DNA of 64,000 nucleotides from assembly GCF_964340395.1 (NCBI RefSeq), contig NC_135553.1:3614001-3678000 (forward strand). Direction: 5' to 3'. Both the position numbers and the translations under genes were made by a program. Source of the DNA: Glandiceps talaboti. Lineage: Eukaryota; Hemichordata; Enteropneusta; Spengelidae. Below, piece by piece: positions 10,401-22,178 of the stretch (position 1 is the stretch's first letter; every line of letters begins with the position of its first letter). The notes beneath the pieces were generated by a model. It was not told the DNA's origin, made no database searches, and was given only the letters and a program-made list of their open reading frames with translations.

Positions 10401-13400
10401 CAAAACATATGATGTGCTCAATTTATTAATATATTAGTAAGCTGTTATTTCACACATAGTCAAAAACCACAGTTAATCATTTCTCTGTAGTACATTATTT
10501 ATAGTAGCCATTGTAGTTGCTAGCCCCCCCTCCCCTTTATCAGTACACTCACAATTCTCAACCTAATGGCATAACTTACTTGTACAAAGTTCTAATTTAT
10601 TGATTAGCTGACTCAAAACAGTACCTTATTGTGTAAATTGTGATAAAGTTCCCAGGAGCAATAGTTCACTATAATTTAGCACAAGAGGTTATCAGCAATG
10701 AAAGAGTTGCTGTCTGTATTAACTCAGAATTGTATTCTCATTGAAAGAATGCTAGGGTCAGAGGTCATATGCAAATCAGATTTTTCTGTTGATATGTCAA
10801 TTTGACACTTTATATTCTTGAAATTAAACATTGTATCCACTACAATACTTAAACGTTGCCTGGAAGAATGACAAAAGTCTAGATATCTTGTTTTACACTG
10901 TTAAGATAAGAATTTTGAAAAAAGCCTTTGCTTATTTGATGACTTGTCTCAAGTTTGATAGAATGTCACTCACTTTTGATTCCATAGTAAAATGTGATAA
11001 TCTTTGTGTATTTTTTACAGAGCTGCAGAGTACAATAATATTGAAGCAATTGTAAAATTAGGTGTGGCATACCTCTATAATGAAGGAAGTAAGTTATCAA
11101 CCCATGTATTTACTTCAATGTAAGAATCTAATTTGACATGACTTTTGGCAACAACAGACGCAGAGAATACTGATAGAGTTGTTGGAAATTTGCATAAAGA
11201 TTACCTGACTATTGCTAGTTTTGTATGAAATTATGGTACAGAGACTTATCAACAACAAGGTCATGGTCTCAGTATCACAAACTACAGGGTGAATCCTGTT
11301 TGAACTCAGAAACATCTGGTAACATTGCATGTAGTTGATATGGATGCAGGAGAAAAAAATTGCTCAATCCATTGCTCGATTTGTCTTGTGTGGTGTAGTT
11401 TTGTCCCATACAATAATACCAAAAAAATAACGGCAACGACAATTTCCAGCATATGGCATTATTTATGACAAAAGGAAAGAATCACTTTTATAACTTCTTT
11501 TTTGTGTGATTACAGTTACAGAAAATGGTAAAACTGATGATAACAGTACCAAGACATCTAAATATTTTTGTAAAGCTGAATCACTTTGTTCGTCACCGTT
11601 TACATGGTTGTTTGTCCGTCCTCCCTGGTCACCCAGTGGAACATGTTGTAAAGCCTTAGTCTTCAACAACATGAAAAATCATTGTAAATCTCAGGTATGT
11701 GGTAATAGTTCCCCTACTCCCCCTACTCCCAGTATTCCTTACTTGTAGTCTTTTGGATGAACTTCCTCTGGGCCCACTGTCTTTTCCTCCTTGTGATATT
11801 CACTCCCTCCCAACAAAAAAACAAGAACAAAGAATAACTTAATTTTTCTCCTCATTTTTTGTGTGAAGACTCAATGTTTGGCCTATAGTGGGACTAAAAA
11901 ATAATGGCTCCTAAGGAGGTTTTACTGAGATGAATCAGAAGTTGTCTTTTCTGTTCCTGAACGTGTATGTATGTGGGAGGTTATTGTGTGTGTGTGTGTG
12001 TGAATGGTGGTTGGTTAACGGTGGAGGAGTTGTTTATGAATATTTAGGCATCTCTAAGTCTTGATAGAGTAGATCACTGGATAAGTGAATATTTTTTGAT
12101 AAAATTTGATTTAAAAAAAGTGGAGTGATTTACATATTATGATTCTATTAACTCATCAACTTTCTGTTTTTCTTTTACAGCAAGCATCAAGCTCATCAAC
12201 AATGTATTGTATAGCCAAAATTTTAAGTTTGTTTGATGTAAGTATTGTATTTGTATTTTCTAGCTAATATCATCAGTATTTATCTCACTGTACGTAAATG
12301 AATATTGTGGTAGTACATTATTGATGAAAACCTCAGCAGACTAAATTTGTTCAATTGCAGATTTATTCAGGTTTTCTTAGATTAAGCAATAATTTTTCAC
12401 AGAAAATGATCAATGCATGCAAATGTCTTTTTCCCCCCCTTCTAAGTTGACTGTATATTTGTAAATAGAACAAGTTGATGAGTAGAAATTAGATCATCTC
12501 TGACCTTTGACCTCTGACACATCATCTTTCAGGATGAAGCCAAGCACAAAGAAGCTGTTGAATGGTACCAAGCAGCAGCCAATCAGGGATCAGTACATGC
12601 CACACTAGTCAACTGGAGAAATTCACAGAGTCAAAATGTAAGTTTTGATTAACATTTACTAAAATTTTGAAAGTTTCCTATGAATTTAAAAAAAATCATC
12701 TTTGCTGGAACATTTTTGGTCCAAAATAAAACAACATTGACATGAAAATTTTGGTGTCAATACTTTGTTTGAATTCCAAAATGTTTTTATTTTTCAACTG
12801 ATAATCCTACAAATTGCTATTTTTTTTATTCCTGCAGTGTTTGGACCCAGGTAGCAGTCTAAACAGCATCAGACAACTCAGGGAATGTGCAAATAATGGC
12901 TGTATTGATGTCAAGGTAAACATTTCAATTCCTGGAGTTGTTGTATCAAGTCTTTCTATATAGCATCCATTGTAGTTTATTTGGTCCACAGTACTTGAAA
13001 GATAAACATGAATGGCATAGTTACTTAAAATTCATTTGCCAGACATTCTGTGAAAGTCATGGCATCTTGAAAACATTGATCTAATGTCATCAGAAACATG
13101 ATTATTGCAATCCAGTATTTTATATACAAAACTGACATTGTCATTTTGTGTGACGCCATGAAAAAACATAAAAAGATAGACTGTAAGGTGTGTTCAGTAC
13201 TATTCAGCCTGCGGAATCTGATAGGGTTGCATTACACGTTGCATCTTACAGACAGGTAAAAACTGACAACATTTTAAGATATCTCAAATAGAGCTCCTCT
13301 TGATATGGTATTGTAGTATTGTACTTTGCCCTCAATTATCAGTATTTGTAAAAAAAAAAAATAATAATAAAAATTTCATTTTCTCTTTTAGCTTGCACTT

Positions 13401-16400
13401 TTTCAGTGTTATGCAAAGGGTCAACTAGGAGGACTAACTCAGTATCAGGCAGCAGAAAGTATATCACAACTAGTCAGGATATCAAGGCCTACAGGAACTC
13501 ACAATATGTTTATACAGCAACCAGGTCTTAATAACAGTATGAGGTGAGTCCCTTTGTTGTGTTGTGTTTTTCGGTTCAGTTGACCTTTCCCATGAATTGC
13601 GCCCTCTGGTGGCACAGTATCTCAGAGGCGGTCAGGGCTACTAGAACTGTTGACATGTTTATGCAACAGCCAGGACTTTGATAAGTGGATGAGGTGAATC
13701 ACTTTGGTGTCACAGTTTTGTGGCTGTAGAACTTTCCAATGTGTAGTGCCCTCTAGTGGCAGAGGATACTCAGGATACTTGGGACCACTAGAACTGATAA
13801 TATGTTGAGACAAGTCAGCAACTCAGACTAAACAACAGTATGAAGTGAAGTTTCTGGAAACGACCTTTTTTGATTTTGGGGACTAGCTCTTCTATGTGTG
13901 TCTGTCAAGGGGAATCTTGAACCTGTTGTATCACTAAAATATGGGAATTAGTATGTACAAAATGTTTATTTCATAAACCTCTGCCACAATCTGGGAGAAT
14001 TCTTTGCAAACATTACAAATTGTGTTTTCCTTTTCCCCCCAGGTATATACTTATAGATTGGTTAGTTGAAGTGACTGGTATGAAGGACTTTTCAAATCTC
14101 ACATTACACACAGCAGTTCGATGCATCGATAGGTATCTAATGCTACAACCAACAACCAGGTCTAATCTACAACTATTGGGTATAGCTGCAATGGTCATAT
14201 GCTCCAGGTAGGATAACTAACATAACATGTTGATAACCGAGATTGCTAAAAAAAACCACCCAGATCTTCAAGTTTCAGTTAGTGGTACATGATCTCAATA
14301 CATGTTGCATTTTGCAAGGATCTCCCTAAACTGCTAGATAGGCCATGTCGCTCCATCTTCACCAGCCTGCTCTAGGAAACGGGTTGACCAATGTGTGAAG
14401 ATGTCCCATCACGGCATACCTTACAGACAAGGGTCTCCCCAATGAAAATAATAGTAATATTCATGGCCATTGACTCTTGATATTCAAACATTTCGATGCC
14501 AAGCAACCAAAGGAAAGTGTTCTCTGCATGTAAACTGTAGGACTTGTGTCAAGTTCTTTCTTTACATATCTAATTTATGAGTTGGTATTTGGATTAATAA
14601 AATGTGTATTAGTCATTACAAATGATAATTTCTACTCACAGAGCCAAAAAATGTTTGGAATATGAGAGTAGAAATTATCGAGATCATTCTTTCTCATAGT
14701 CATATATATTGTTAGTAATACAATGTTTATACTTTTTCTGTAGACTACTAGAAAAGGACATCATAACAATCAGAGAAGCAGCATGGCTGACTGATGGTAC
14801 ATACTCATATGAAGAAGTCGTAAGAATGATTGGTGAAATTGTAGCTGTTTTACATGGACAGATTAGGGTAAGAATGAATGATGGGTAAATTAGAACAATT
14901 TAGGAATAGAAACTCCAGTACAAATATAATCTGAAGTATGTCAACTTCAATTTTCCTGGTCACCACTCAAATATTTGTTTGAAATTCATAAAAGTTCTGT
15001 TTACAAGTGTTGAGCATTTCTATCTGTAGTAACCAGTTGCTGATTACAGTCAAAACTATTTTTAGGGTCATAATAGAAAATGTAGTTTTGTTTTCCTCCA
15101 TGTATATTTTCATTTCATCATTTGTATTTGTCAAATTTATGTCATTACAGGTGCCGACAGTACTAGATTATCTGATGTTATTTTGTGATTTAGCAAGCGT
15201 TGATCTACAAACTAAGTACCTTGCCATCTTTCTAGCTGAAATGACTCTACTGTATGTAGAGTTTGGTAGTTATCCCGTAGCAACCGTTGCCGCCAGTGTT
15301 GTCTTCCTAGCAAGGATTCTGTTACTTGTAGGTGAGTCATGTCCCTTTCTGTGGATCAAATCAAGAGAGAGTAAAAACTGTCAAAGTGGTTGTGTTTCCA
15401 GTTTTGTATTGATGTCTGTTTTCTATTTTGAGGAATTGTTATGAAAAAAGAGATAATTTCTCATTTTATTTCTGTTTTTTGTTTAATTTACAGACTTTCC
15501 CTGGCCAAGTCACATGACAGAATTTACTGGTTATACTGTAGATGATATTACACCATGTGTTTTACAACTGTTTCAGAAATGGTAAATATTTTGAATTTTT
15601 GTCCTTGCTTTAGTGTTTTAGTGTACTGTAACCATGGTAGCCACACTGTTTTCAATACAATCTAACTGACACTCCATTTTGTAAGTTGGTGTATATATTT
15701 ATAAAATATTAAATTATCAGGATCTTGATACTAGCAATTGTGATATTCAGGTGTGTTTGTTTGTCAAGCTTTCCTCTATGTTTGTCAAGCGATCATCCTG
15801 TTGACCTGGACGTGAGGTATGGTTTGTAGGTCTTGGAGACTGCAGCCTCACAGATGTAACACTAATGGTAGTTTAGCACTTAATGAGTTAAAGAAAGTAC
15901 TGTTTTATGTTTAACATTTGATTTTTTTCTTGCCACAGTTTTGTAGAGTCGTCATTGACTGACCATAGAGATGTAACACTGATGGCAGTTAAACAAAGAT
16001 ACTCGGAACCATGCAATTTAGAAGTGGCCAAACTAGAGGTGAGACATCAAAGTTGAATTTGTTGATGACAGTTATCATAAACTATTTTGCAATATTTAAG
16101 AAAGTTTTCAGTGTAAAAATGCTGCAACTGTATTCATAACAATGTTGTCCATTTATGTTGGACAGTTATCAGATGAAAAGTATCAGATCTAATGGCAAGA
16201 ATGTAGAACAGTAGATCGACTGTACAACAAAACATTTCTATTCATGCTAGAGTTAGGTTAAGGATAGGAATAAGCTTAGAAATGATATAGAGGAGTGGGC
16301 TGACTACAATAGAAACACATTTATATTGGAGTTAAGAGTTTGGGCGAGTAAGATTTTATCAAGCCAGGTGACATTTCATTTCAAATTTCATGATTTTGAT

Positions 16401-18471
16401 TGGATGTTACATTCTGTTAATGAGATTCTTTATTTCTTACAACCTATTTTGATGTTCTCTTCAATCCAAGGCAGTAAATTCATCCATATTTTTTCACAGT
16501 GACAATTTTTTATTTGATATTTGTTTATGACAGGTGATGAACTACACAGAGTTGTGTAATTTACTTGGTGTTCATCCAAAGCCAGACAACACATCATGTA
16601 CAGAACAAGAACCATGTCAGATGGACTTCCTATCACCCAACAAAGAAAGGTAAACACTTGCGATTAGATCGTAAATTCATTGTGATTTTTGGGAATCTGA
16701 ATTTAAAACATTTTAGAGGCCTATGTTTTTTGTAAATTAGGATATAAGTTTTTACAACTTTTATGTCAGAGAAAGTTAAATTGATGCAAACTTGGAAACT
16801 CCATATTGGATGAGTTGGAAATCACTTGAAAAATTTATCACCATGGCAACAATCTTGTGAGGATGAACAGTTTTTATTTGACTTCGAACAGCAACTTTGT
16901 TCTGAATCACCATAAATTGGATAAAGTCAGTATGACAATAGTGGTGAATACACAGCAATCATACAAAACAATGGATGATTGACTAGTCAGAATGGATACT
17001 AATACAAGTTGAACCAAATCATAAAATTTAAAATAAGCAAAGGAGGTTGAAATTCCATTCAGATATTGTAAAATTATAAATATTCCATGCTTTAGATTAG
17101 AACTAAAAGCATCAGACAGGTTTAAAATACCCTCAAAATATCAAATTAAAAATCAGAAGAATGACAGTTAGTCAGTCAAGACAAATTTTATTGTAGTACA
17201 GTAAGTGTATGAATATAATATATAATCAATGTGTAGTTATGTGTTTAGAACTAAAACATAAGTGGTAAAACAAAAATTGACTTGACCATAAACGACTGAA
17301 GTACATGGTCTGACCATAAACGACTGAAGGGCATAGGCTGACAATAAACGACTGAAGTACATGGCCTGACCATAAATGACTGAAGTACATGGACTGGCCG
17401 TAAATGATTCAAGTACATGGGCTGACCATAAATGATTCAAGCACACAGCACAAACACCTTTTACAATGACCTTGCACTTGTACAAACAAAGTCAATGTAT
17501 TTCTCTACAGAATGGACCAGTCAGAGTTGAGCAAGGACCGTGACACTATGGTTGTTACACCCATCGTTGAATTATCAGAGAGTTGTTGTGATAACAGCCT
17601 TCTAGCTAATGAACTTGGCAATGCAAGCTTTGATTCCATTGGTACGGGTTATGAAGGCGATAGAGAGAGTGAGGGAGAAATGGATATTGATTGTGATGGT
17701 GAGTATAATACACAATTGTTGTTGACGTCTAATATTATACCAGGACAGAACAGCTGTTATGAGTGAATGCTCGAACCCAGAGTTTATGAAAATGTCTTTA
17801 TTTCCCGGACTGGTATATTTAAAACTTCTCACAGTTGTGGCATAATGATGAACCTAGTATATATTTTGATGTGAAGGATACATTTGTTTGAAGAAAAAAA
17901 TAGTCCAAAGATTATTGGTATTTTTATTTCTTAAAGGCCCATGTTGGGTTAGGATTACAATTTGAGTGAAAATAATACCGGTAGTTTTTTGGCAGAACTT
18001 TAGAAAAAGTCTGTCGGGGGAACAAGTAATGCCAGGATGTGAGATTGAATCACAGGTTTCTAATGTTTGTTGTCTTGTTTATTATTCACAGAATGGAATA
18101 TGGATGTATGTGATCACCTGGATGAACCCAAGGACATATCAGCCAAACTGTCACAGAATGCTCTCAGTGCAATATTAGCCGTCGATACACTCAAACATGA
18201 AGACACGAGTAACAGTGACATGTCCTCATCATCTTGTTTCCATGACAATCAAGGTCAAAGTTCAGCAAGGTCGTTTAGAATCAATGCTGGTGGTAAACTT
18301 TCACCTTGTAAGAATTCTGTGCTCAGACCAGTCCAGAATATCTATGCTGGTAGGCTACGAAAACCAAGCAAAGGCATACAGTATAGACACGTCACCAGAA
18401 GACAGAAAGCACAGAGACAAGGACTTGATCATGAGAATAGTTTTGACCTTGACCTCGGCAATATAGCATGA
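7464..18471 (+). CDS. CCNF: Cyclin F (F-box protein, SCF substrate receptor)
   Basis: There are seventeen coding exons: 7464-7470, 8393-8520, 9102-9208, 11021-11088, 11516-11694, 12181-12237, 12533-12637, 12838-12915, 13392-13543, 14043-14207, 14744-14867, 15151-15331, 15494-15581, 15939-16038, 16534-16649, 17511-17698 and 18092-18471. They sum to 2223 nt or 740 aa (human about 786). The protein starts with a basic NLS-like tail (YRRTRAHRRTRK) and an F-box at about 18-66 (WCLPEEVLLLL to IDNNPCIWS). A Sel1-like helical region follows (VKLGVAYLYNEG; FTWLFVRPPWSPSGTCCKA). The cyclin box begins with the hydrophobic patch MRYILIDWLVEV at about 293, and a second cyclin fold follows. An acidic PEST-like tail carries GYEGDRESEGE and ends in DLDLGNIA. 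Cyclin F does not activate a CDK. Its F-box binds SKP1 in SCF, and the patch recruits RxL-type substrates such as CP110 and RRM2 in G2. The first exon contributes only seven nucleotides. Confidence 0.96.
10001..10345. repeat. Two diverged tandem copies (about 240 bp apart) in CCNF intron 3
   Basis: The block from GCAAATAAGAAAAAATGGAG through CATGTATACCCTAGTTTG to TAATATTTCT near 10002-10095 recurs with small changes near 10241-10330. This is a local tandem duplication inside a roughly 1.8-kb intron. The rest of the intron is AT-rich and unremarkable. Confidence 0.75.
13181..13251. mobile_element. Short inverted-repeat element with CTGTAAG ends
   Basis: This 71-bp element in CCNF intron 8 begins CTGTAAGGTG and ends GCATCTTACAG, giving 9 of 10 matches between the ends as inverted repeats. 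The ends resemble those of the element at 19170-19286, so it is probably a decayed member of the same non-autonomous DNA element family. Confidence 0.45.
13631..13850 (+). pseudogene. Two decayed tandem copies of the end of CCNF exon 9
   Basis: The 3' part of exon 9 plus its donor and following intron (13473-13630) is followed by two similar blocks, 13631-13768 and 13769-13850. Shared landmarks in order are GTCAGG, CTA(C/G)AGAACT, ATATGTTTAT(A/G)CA, CAGCCAGG and AGTATGAGGTGA, then GCGCCCTCTGGTGGCA after the donor. The copies have drifted and carry frame disruptions; the second starts close to intact. They lie inside intron 9 and are not needed for the CCNF reading frame. They look like an exon duplication by unequal exchange that was not retained. 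Confidence 0.65.
14340..14432. mobile_element. Partial CTGTAAG-family hairpin remnant
   Basis: The right end, CACGGCATACCTTACAG (14410-14426), closely matches the right end of the 19170-19286 element (CACGGCATATCTTACAG). Internal CATCTTCAC and GTGAAGATG pair as a stem. No clean left end is visible, so this is a fragment, within CCNF intron 10. Confidence 0.4.
14624..14679. repeat. Perfect 14-bp inverted repeat (hairpin) in CCNF intron 10
   Basis: GATAATTTCTACTC at 14624-14637 is matched exactly by its reverse complement at 14666-14679. The loop is 28 nt and contains an inner CCAAA/TTTGG pairing. It could be a small foldback element or a structured RNA hairpin. No family is recognised. Confidence 0.6.
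15851..15874 (+). pseudogene. Fragment duplicated from CCNF exon 14, in the preceding intron
   Basis: The sequence AGATGTAACACTAATGGTAG near 15852 matches exon 14 at about 15968 (AGATGTAACACTGATGGCAG) and continues, with three differences over 24 bases. It lies about 65 bp before the exon 14 acceptor and is not part of the frame. Confidence 0.5.
17285..17452. repeat. 28-bp minisatellite, about 6 copies, in CCNF intron 15
   Basis: Units of the form ACCATAAACGACTGAAGTAC plus eight more bases repeat at an exact 28-bp period, with a few substitutions per unit. Twenty-eight is not a multiple of three, so the open frame it creates on the minus strand is meaningless. Confidence 0.9.
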
Positions 18472-18526
18472 CCAGATCACAATAATTAAAATGTATTCTT
18501 CCACAATGCAATCCATTCTACTCCAA

Positions 18527-18532
18527 AATAAA
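18527..18532 (+). terminator. Candidate CCNF polyadenylation signal
   Basis: AATAAA lies 56 bases after the CCNF stop codon and is the first canonical hexamer downstream. The cleavage site is not determined, and a longer 3' UTR is possible. Confidence 0.45.
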
Positions 18533-19169
18533 AACAATCCATGCATTTATTTGTCAATATTTTCGTAATATGGAAAAATTGACGACATGTATTCCATAGT
18601 GTATTATACTATTCAGACTATCATAAAGAAATATTTTAATGAAATTGGGACATGTATTCATGTGTTGGAAATGTTTCCTATTTCACAACTAGTAATCAGA
18701 ATGCATTTCAATCACTATGTTGAAGTTCGGAGCAAATATTTTCTAGAAAAATAGAATTTTTTATATTTTGTTGAAAATTATAATACAAATCAGGACGCTA
18801 CAATTCAAGCATATGAGGATCTTGATTAACTTTCTAAATTAAGATTGAAACTATCATTAAACTTGATCCAGTGTTTTCAACATGTTATGTTTATTATATA
18901 TTGAGTCTATTGTACAGGGTTTGCAGGGTGAAAGTTTTCAAAATACATGATGTCGTATTTTTGCTCATAAAGATTTCTCACCAGTCCTTCAGAACAATCT
19001 AAACCACAGTTGTATGATAGAAGAAATAATTTATATTTTTTTGAATGACAAAGTTTTATTTTGAAATTGTAGTAATCATATAGTTTATAGACAGATTGTA
19101 TCAAAATGTAGAACCAGTAATTATTAATACATCTATACATTAAAATGATTTATCTATCAGGGAAATACA

Positions 19170-19286
19170 TAGCCTGTAAGGTACCCTGTGACGGGGTGCC
19201 CTCACACATTAGTCTACCTCTCTCCGCACAGTCAGGAGAGAGGAGACGAAATGAGGGTGGAACGACACGGCATATCTTACAGGCTA
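19170..19286. mobile_element. 117-bp MITE-like hairpin element with 9-bp flanking direct repeat
   Basis: The ends TAGCCTGTAAGGTA and TATCTTACAGGCTA form a 14-bp terminal inverted repeat with one mismatch. Inner segments (CCTCTCTCC/GGAGAGAGG) also pair, so the whole element can fold. It is flanked by GGAAATACA (19161-19169) and GGAAATATA (19287-19295), an 8-of-9 match that looks like a target-site duplication. TIRs beginning TAG with an 8-9 bp duplication would fit a hAT- or MULE-type non-autonomous element. The superfamily is inference. Confidence 0.7.
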
Positions 19287-20562
19287 GGAAATATAAGTAT
19301 TAAATTTTGATTTCCAATTATTGTATGTTTACTTTTGAGAAATTCTTAATCAAATTGAAAGTATGGTGCCTAGGTTTGCTTGCATTACTGGGGTGCAATA
19401 AGGTAGTATAAAGGGAAAATGCTGATGACCGCAAACATGAAGAAATGCTGTATTTGAAATTCCAACATTTTTTGTCCTAAAATTCTTGCACTTTTATCAA
19501 CAAAATTGTGATTGTTGAATTTTTTGATATTACATTGTAGGAAGACATCATTTGATACATGTTATTTCATGTATTTTGTTTGGTTGTTAGGTAATCATTG
19601 AAACCATGCTAATGAATTCAAAAATTCATTTTATTGCCCATTATGAAGTGTAAAGAAACTCAATAAACAATTTGAAATTTCAAAAAACTAAAAGTTGCAG
19701 CAGATAACAATTTGGAGTTTCAAATACCAGACAAGTCATGACAAATAACAAGATGTAAAAATTGACAATTCAGAAATTAAAATCTTGTAAAAAGTCATAA
19801 CAAACGACCTGAAACTTTTGGTCATCTGTTAGAATTGTGCACAAGCTACTCACTGCCAGAAAAGGAAAGAATTTTTTGTTCTTCCTTTTCTACAAATTGC
19901 TGCAATAGCACTTGCAATATTTGCTTAGCTTGGTCACCTAATTACATAGAAAAGTCTTGCTATTATACTAATTTGTTTATTACAGATAAACATTTTTTAT
20001 ATTCACGATTCTTGATATATTATATAATAATAATAATACCATCCATTTATATTTTAAGAGTCAGTTTAAACAATTTTTCTCATATTCATAGTTGGACTGG
20101 AGGGGGTGCTATTACGAAGTCTGGGTTTGCTTTCCAGGAATTTGTTGCACCATACATGCCTGTACATACACTTCATCGAGTATTGTCATTTTAAAATGAA
20201 ATTTCTGTATTTGATGTTTTTCCATTCAATTTTTGGAATACATTGAATGTTGTACACTGGAGGTTAAAGATAAACTTTGGTATAGCACCCCATAGGTCCA
20301 ATTACACAGGACACGGGAGCTGAAAATGTGTTTTTGTAGCTGGTTTTAATACAACTGTAGAGACATGTTTTGGTTTCACTTTGTAGATAATCCTCATGTA
20401 ATTATTTATTGTGTTGTATCTTTATCAAATCTTCCATGTGAAGTCGTAATGCAACTTGTCTGTATTGAATCAAAACAGATAGCCATGTATACAACTGAAA
20501 TATTTTGAATTTTTGATAATAACAAGTTTGATGTCAGTTAGAATAAGGGTGGATTTTATATG

Positions 20563-20610
20563 GTGGGGTGGGGTTAGTGTTGATGTTCACTGGGGGGGGG
20601 GTGGGGGGGT
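20563..20610 (+). repeat. G-rich tract with G-quadruplex potential
   Basis: The run TGGGGTGGGG is followed after a short spacer by a run of ten G, a T and seven G. Four or more G-runs are available on the plus strand. It is isolated in AT-rich non-coding DNA downstream of CCNF. Confidence 0.6.
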
Positions 20611-22072
20611 AATAATGCGAGTGTGTTACTTTCCAAAGTACACAATGCAGAACATCCTACATACTAGTATTAGTTAAAATTGAATTACTTGTTTTGTGTT
20701 TTTCATTGTGGTGAACACAGTGATATGTTTGTGTTGTTAACACCCACAGTTATGCAAATGATGCATTCCATAATTTAGTGATAATTAAACGATCACTTCT
20801 GTAATATAATTCATCCCCTACCAATTTTATGTACTTAATTTTCATTTGACTCTTTGAAATAGTAGTAGTTGTACTAACAATGTCAGTTTTATGTTATTGT
20901 GATATTTTGTCACAGCTTTTGAGAACCCCAAAGTTTCACAATGTACCTGGTTGACTGTCATGTCACTTTGTGTTTACCATCGATGTTACATTCAAATATT
21001 GAACCTGTACAATGTAAAGGAGCATTACAACCTGGAAAGAGGTTGTCTGATGTACCTTTCCCATAGAACTCACTTCTGAATACAACCCAAAACATAGTTT
21101 CCTTGCTCTGCAATGATATTTGGAAATACACATGTAGTTTCAAACTCATATTTCGGATAAATCACTCAGCCTTCCGCTGATGTTATTGTATATAAAACAT
21201 CCCTTTATAACAGTACAGTGTCTCTTCATGTATCATAGTTCATCACAAGGCCAGTGTAAAATAGACTAAACCATTCCATGTACAGGTTGTAATTTTTTAC
21301 CTGTTTCCTATCAATTTCTCCATTTTCCAGTTGACTTTGAAATTGTACATCGAGTTTGTTTGGTAGTAGCATAGACATTGGAGAGAGAGAAAGTCTTTCT
21401 CCAAAATTTATGGTAGTAGTCAATTGTTTTTCTATAGAAATTATTCAGTATTGAAGTACTATGTAAATGACAATATTCAGAAATACATTCCCCCTTTTGT
21501 AACAAATATAACGCGAGTCGTTGTCCATCTCCTGTATGTGTGCGTGTGTGTGTGTGTGTGTGTACCTTACCCTGTCAGTGAGTACCTGTCTGTGTATGTG
21601 CCCAGTACATGTGTGCATAGGCTGTGTGAATCTCAGAATTGTAAAAGTACACTTCTAGAATGTTACTCCTGGCTTCATTACATGTCTTCTGGTACCGTGT
21701 ACATTGGATTGACACGATATGTAGATGTTACAAACAAATGGTAATTTGTCTGTGGGTGAGTCGGGATTTGGATCCATGTATCTATCAGGTGTAGGCCCTT
21801 TACAAGTACAATGTACCATTCTACTAATCAGTGCATAATATCCTTCCTTTACTGAGTCACACAACTTTCACCTATACTTTCTTCACTGTACATTCTAGAA
21901 GAGGTCCGTTTGTGAAAAGCGATGTCCTTCTTATTACACTTACAGTTTATTAACCAAATCAGAACCCTCAGAATGGAATATTGAGTTGGTTTGCTCTTTA
22001 TGTTTTACTCAAAATTATTACTTCTTCGGATGCCATATGGGCTTTTAAATATATTAAACTATTTTGAAAGAT

Positions 22073-22178
22073 GTATGTGTGTGTGGGTGTGTGTGTGTAT
22101 GTGTATGTACATGTGTGTATGTATGTACGTATGTATGTATGTATGTGTGTGTGTATGTATGTATGTATGTATGTATGG
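22073..22178. repeat. Mixed (GT)n and (GTAT)n microsatellite
   Basis: This is an interrupted GT and TATG/GTAT repeat tract of about 105 bp. Open frames across it are artefacts. A shorter GT run lies at 21541-21562. Confidence 0.9.

Noticed and set aside
15007-15444. 145-codon frame as a separate small gene
   Set aside because: Its middle is CCNF exon 12 with clear acceptor and donor; the rest is intronic read-through.
20041-20194. AG-preceded frame containing WTGGGAITKSGFAFQEF, considered as a terminal exon
   Set aside because: No upstream exon, no recognisable family and no matching phase with CCNF, whose own stop is clear at 18471.
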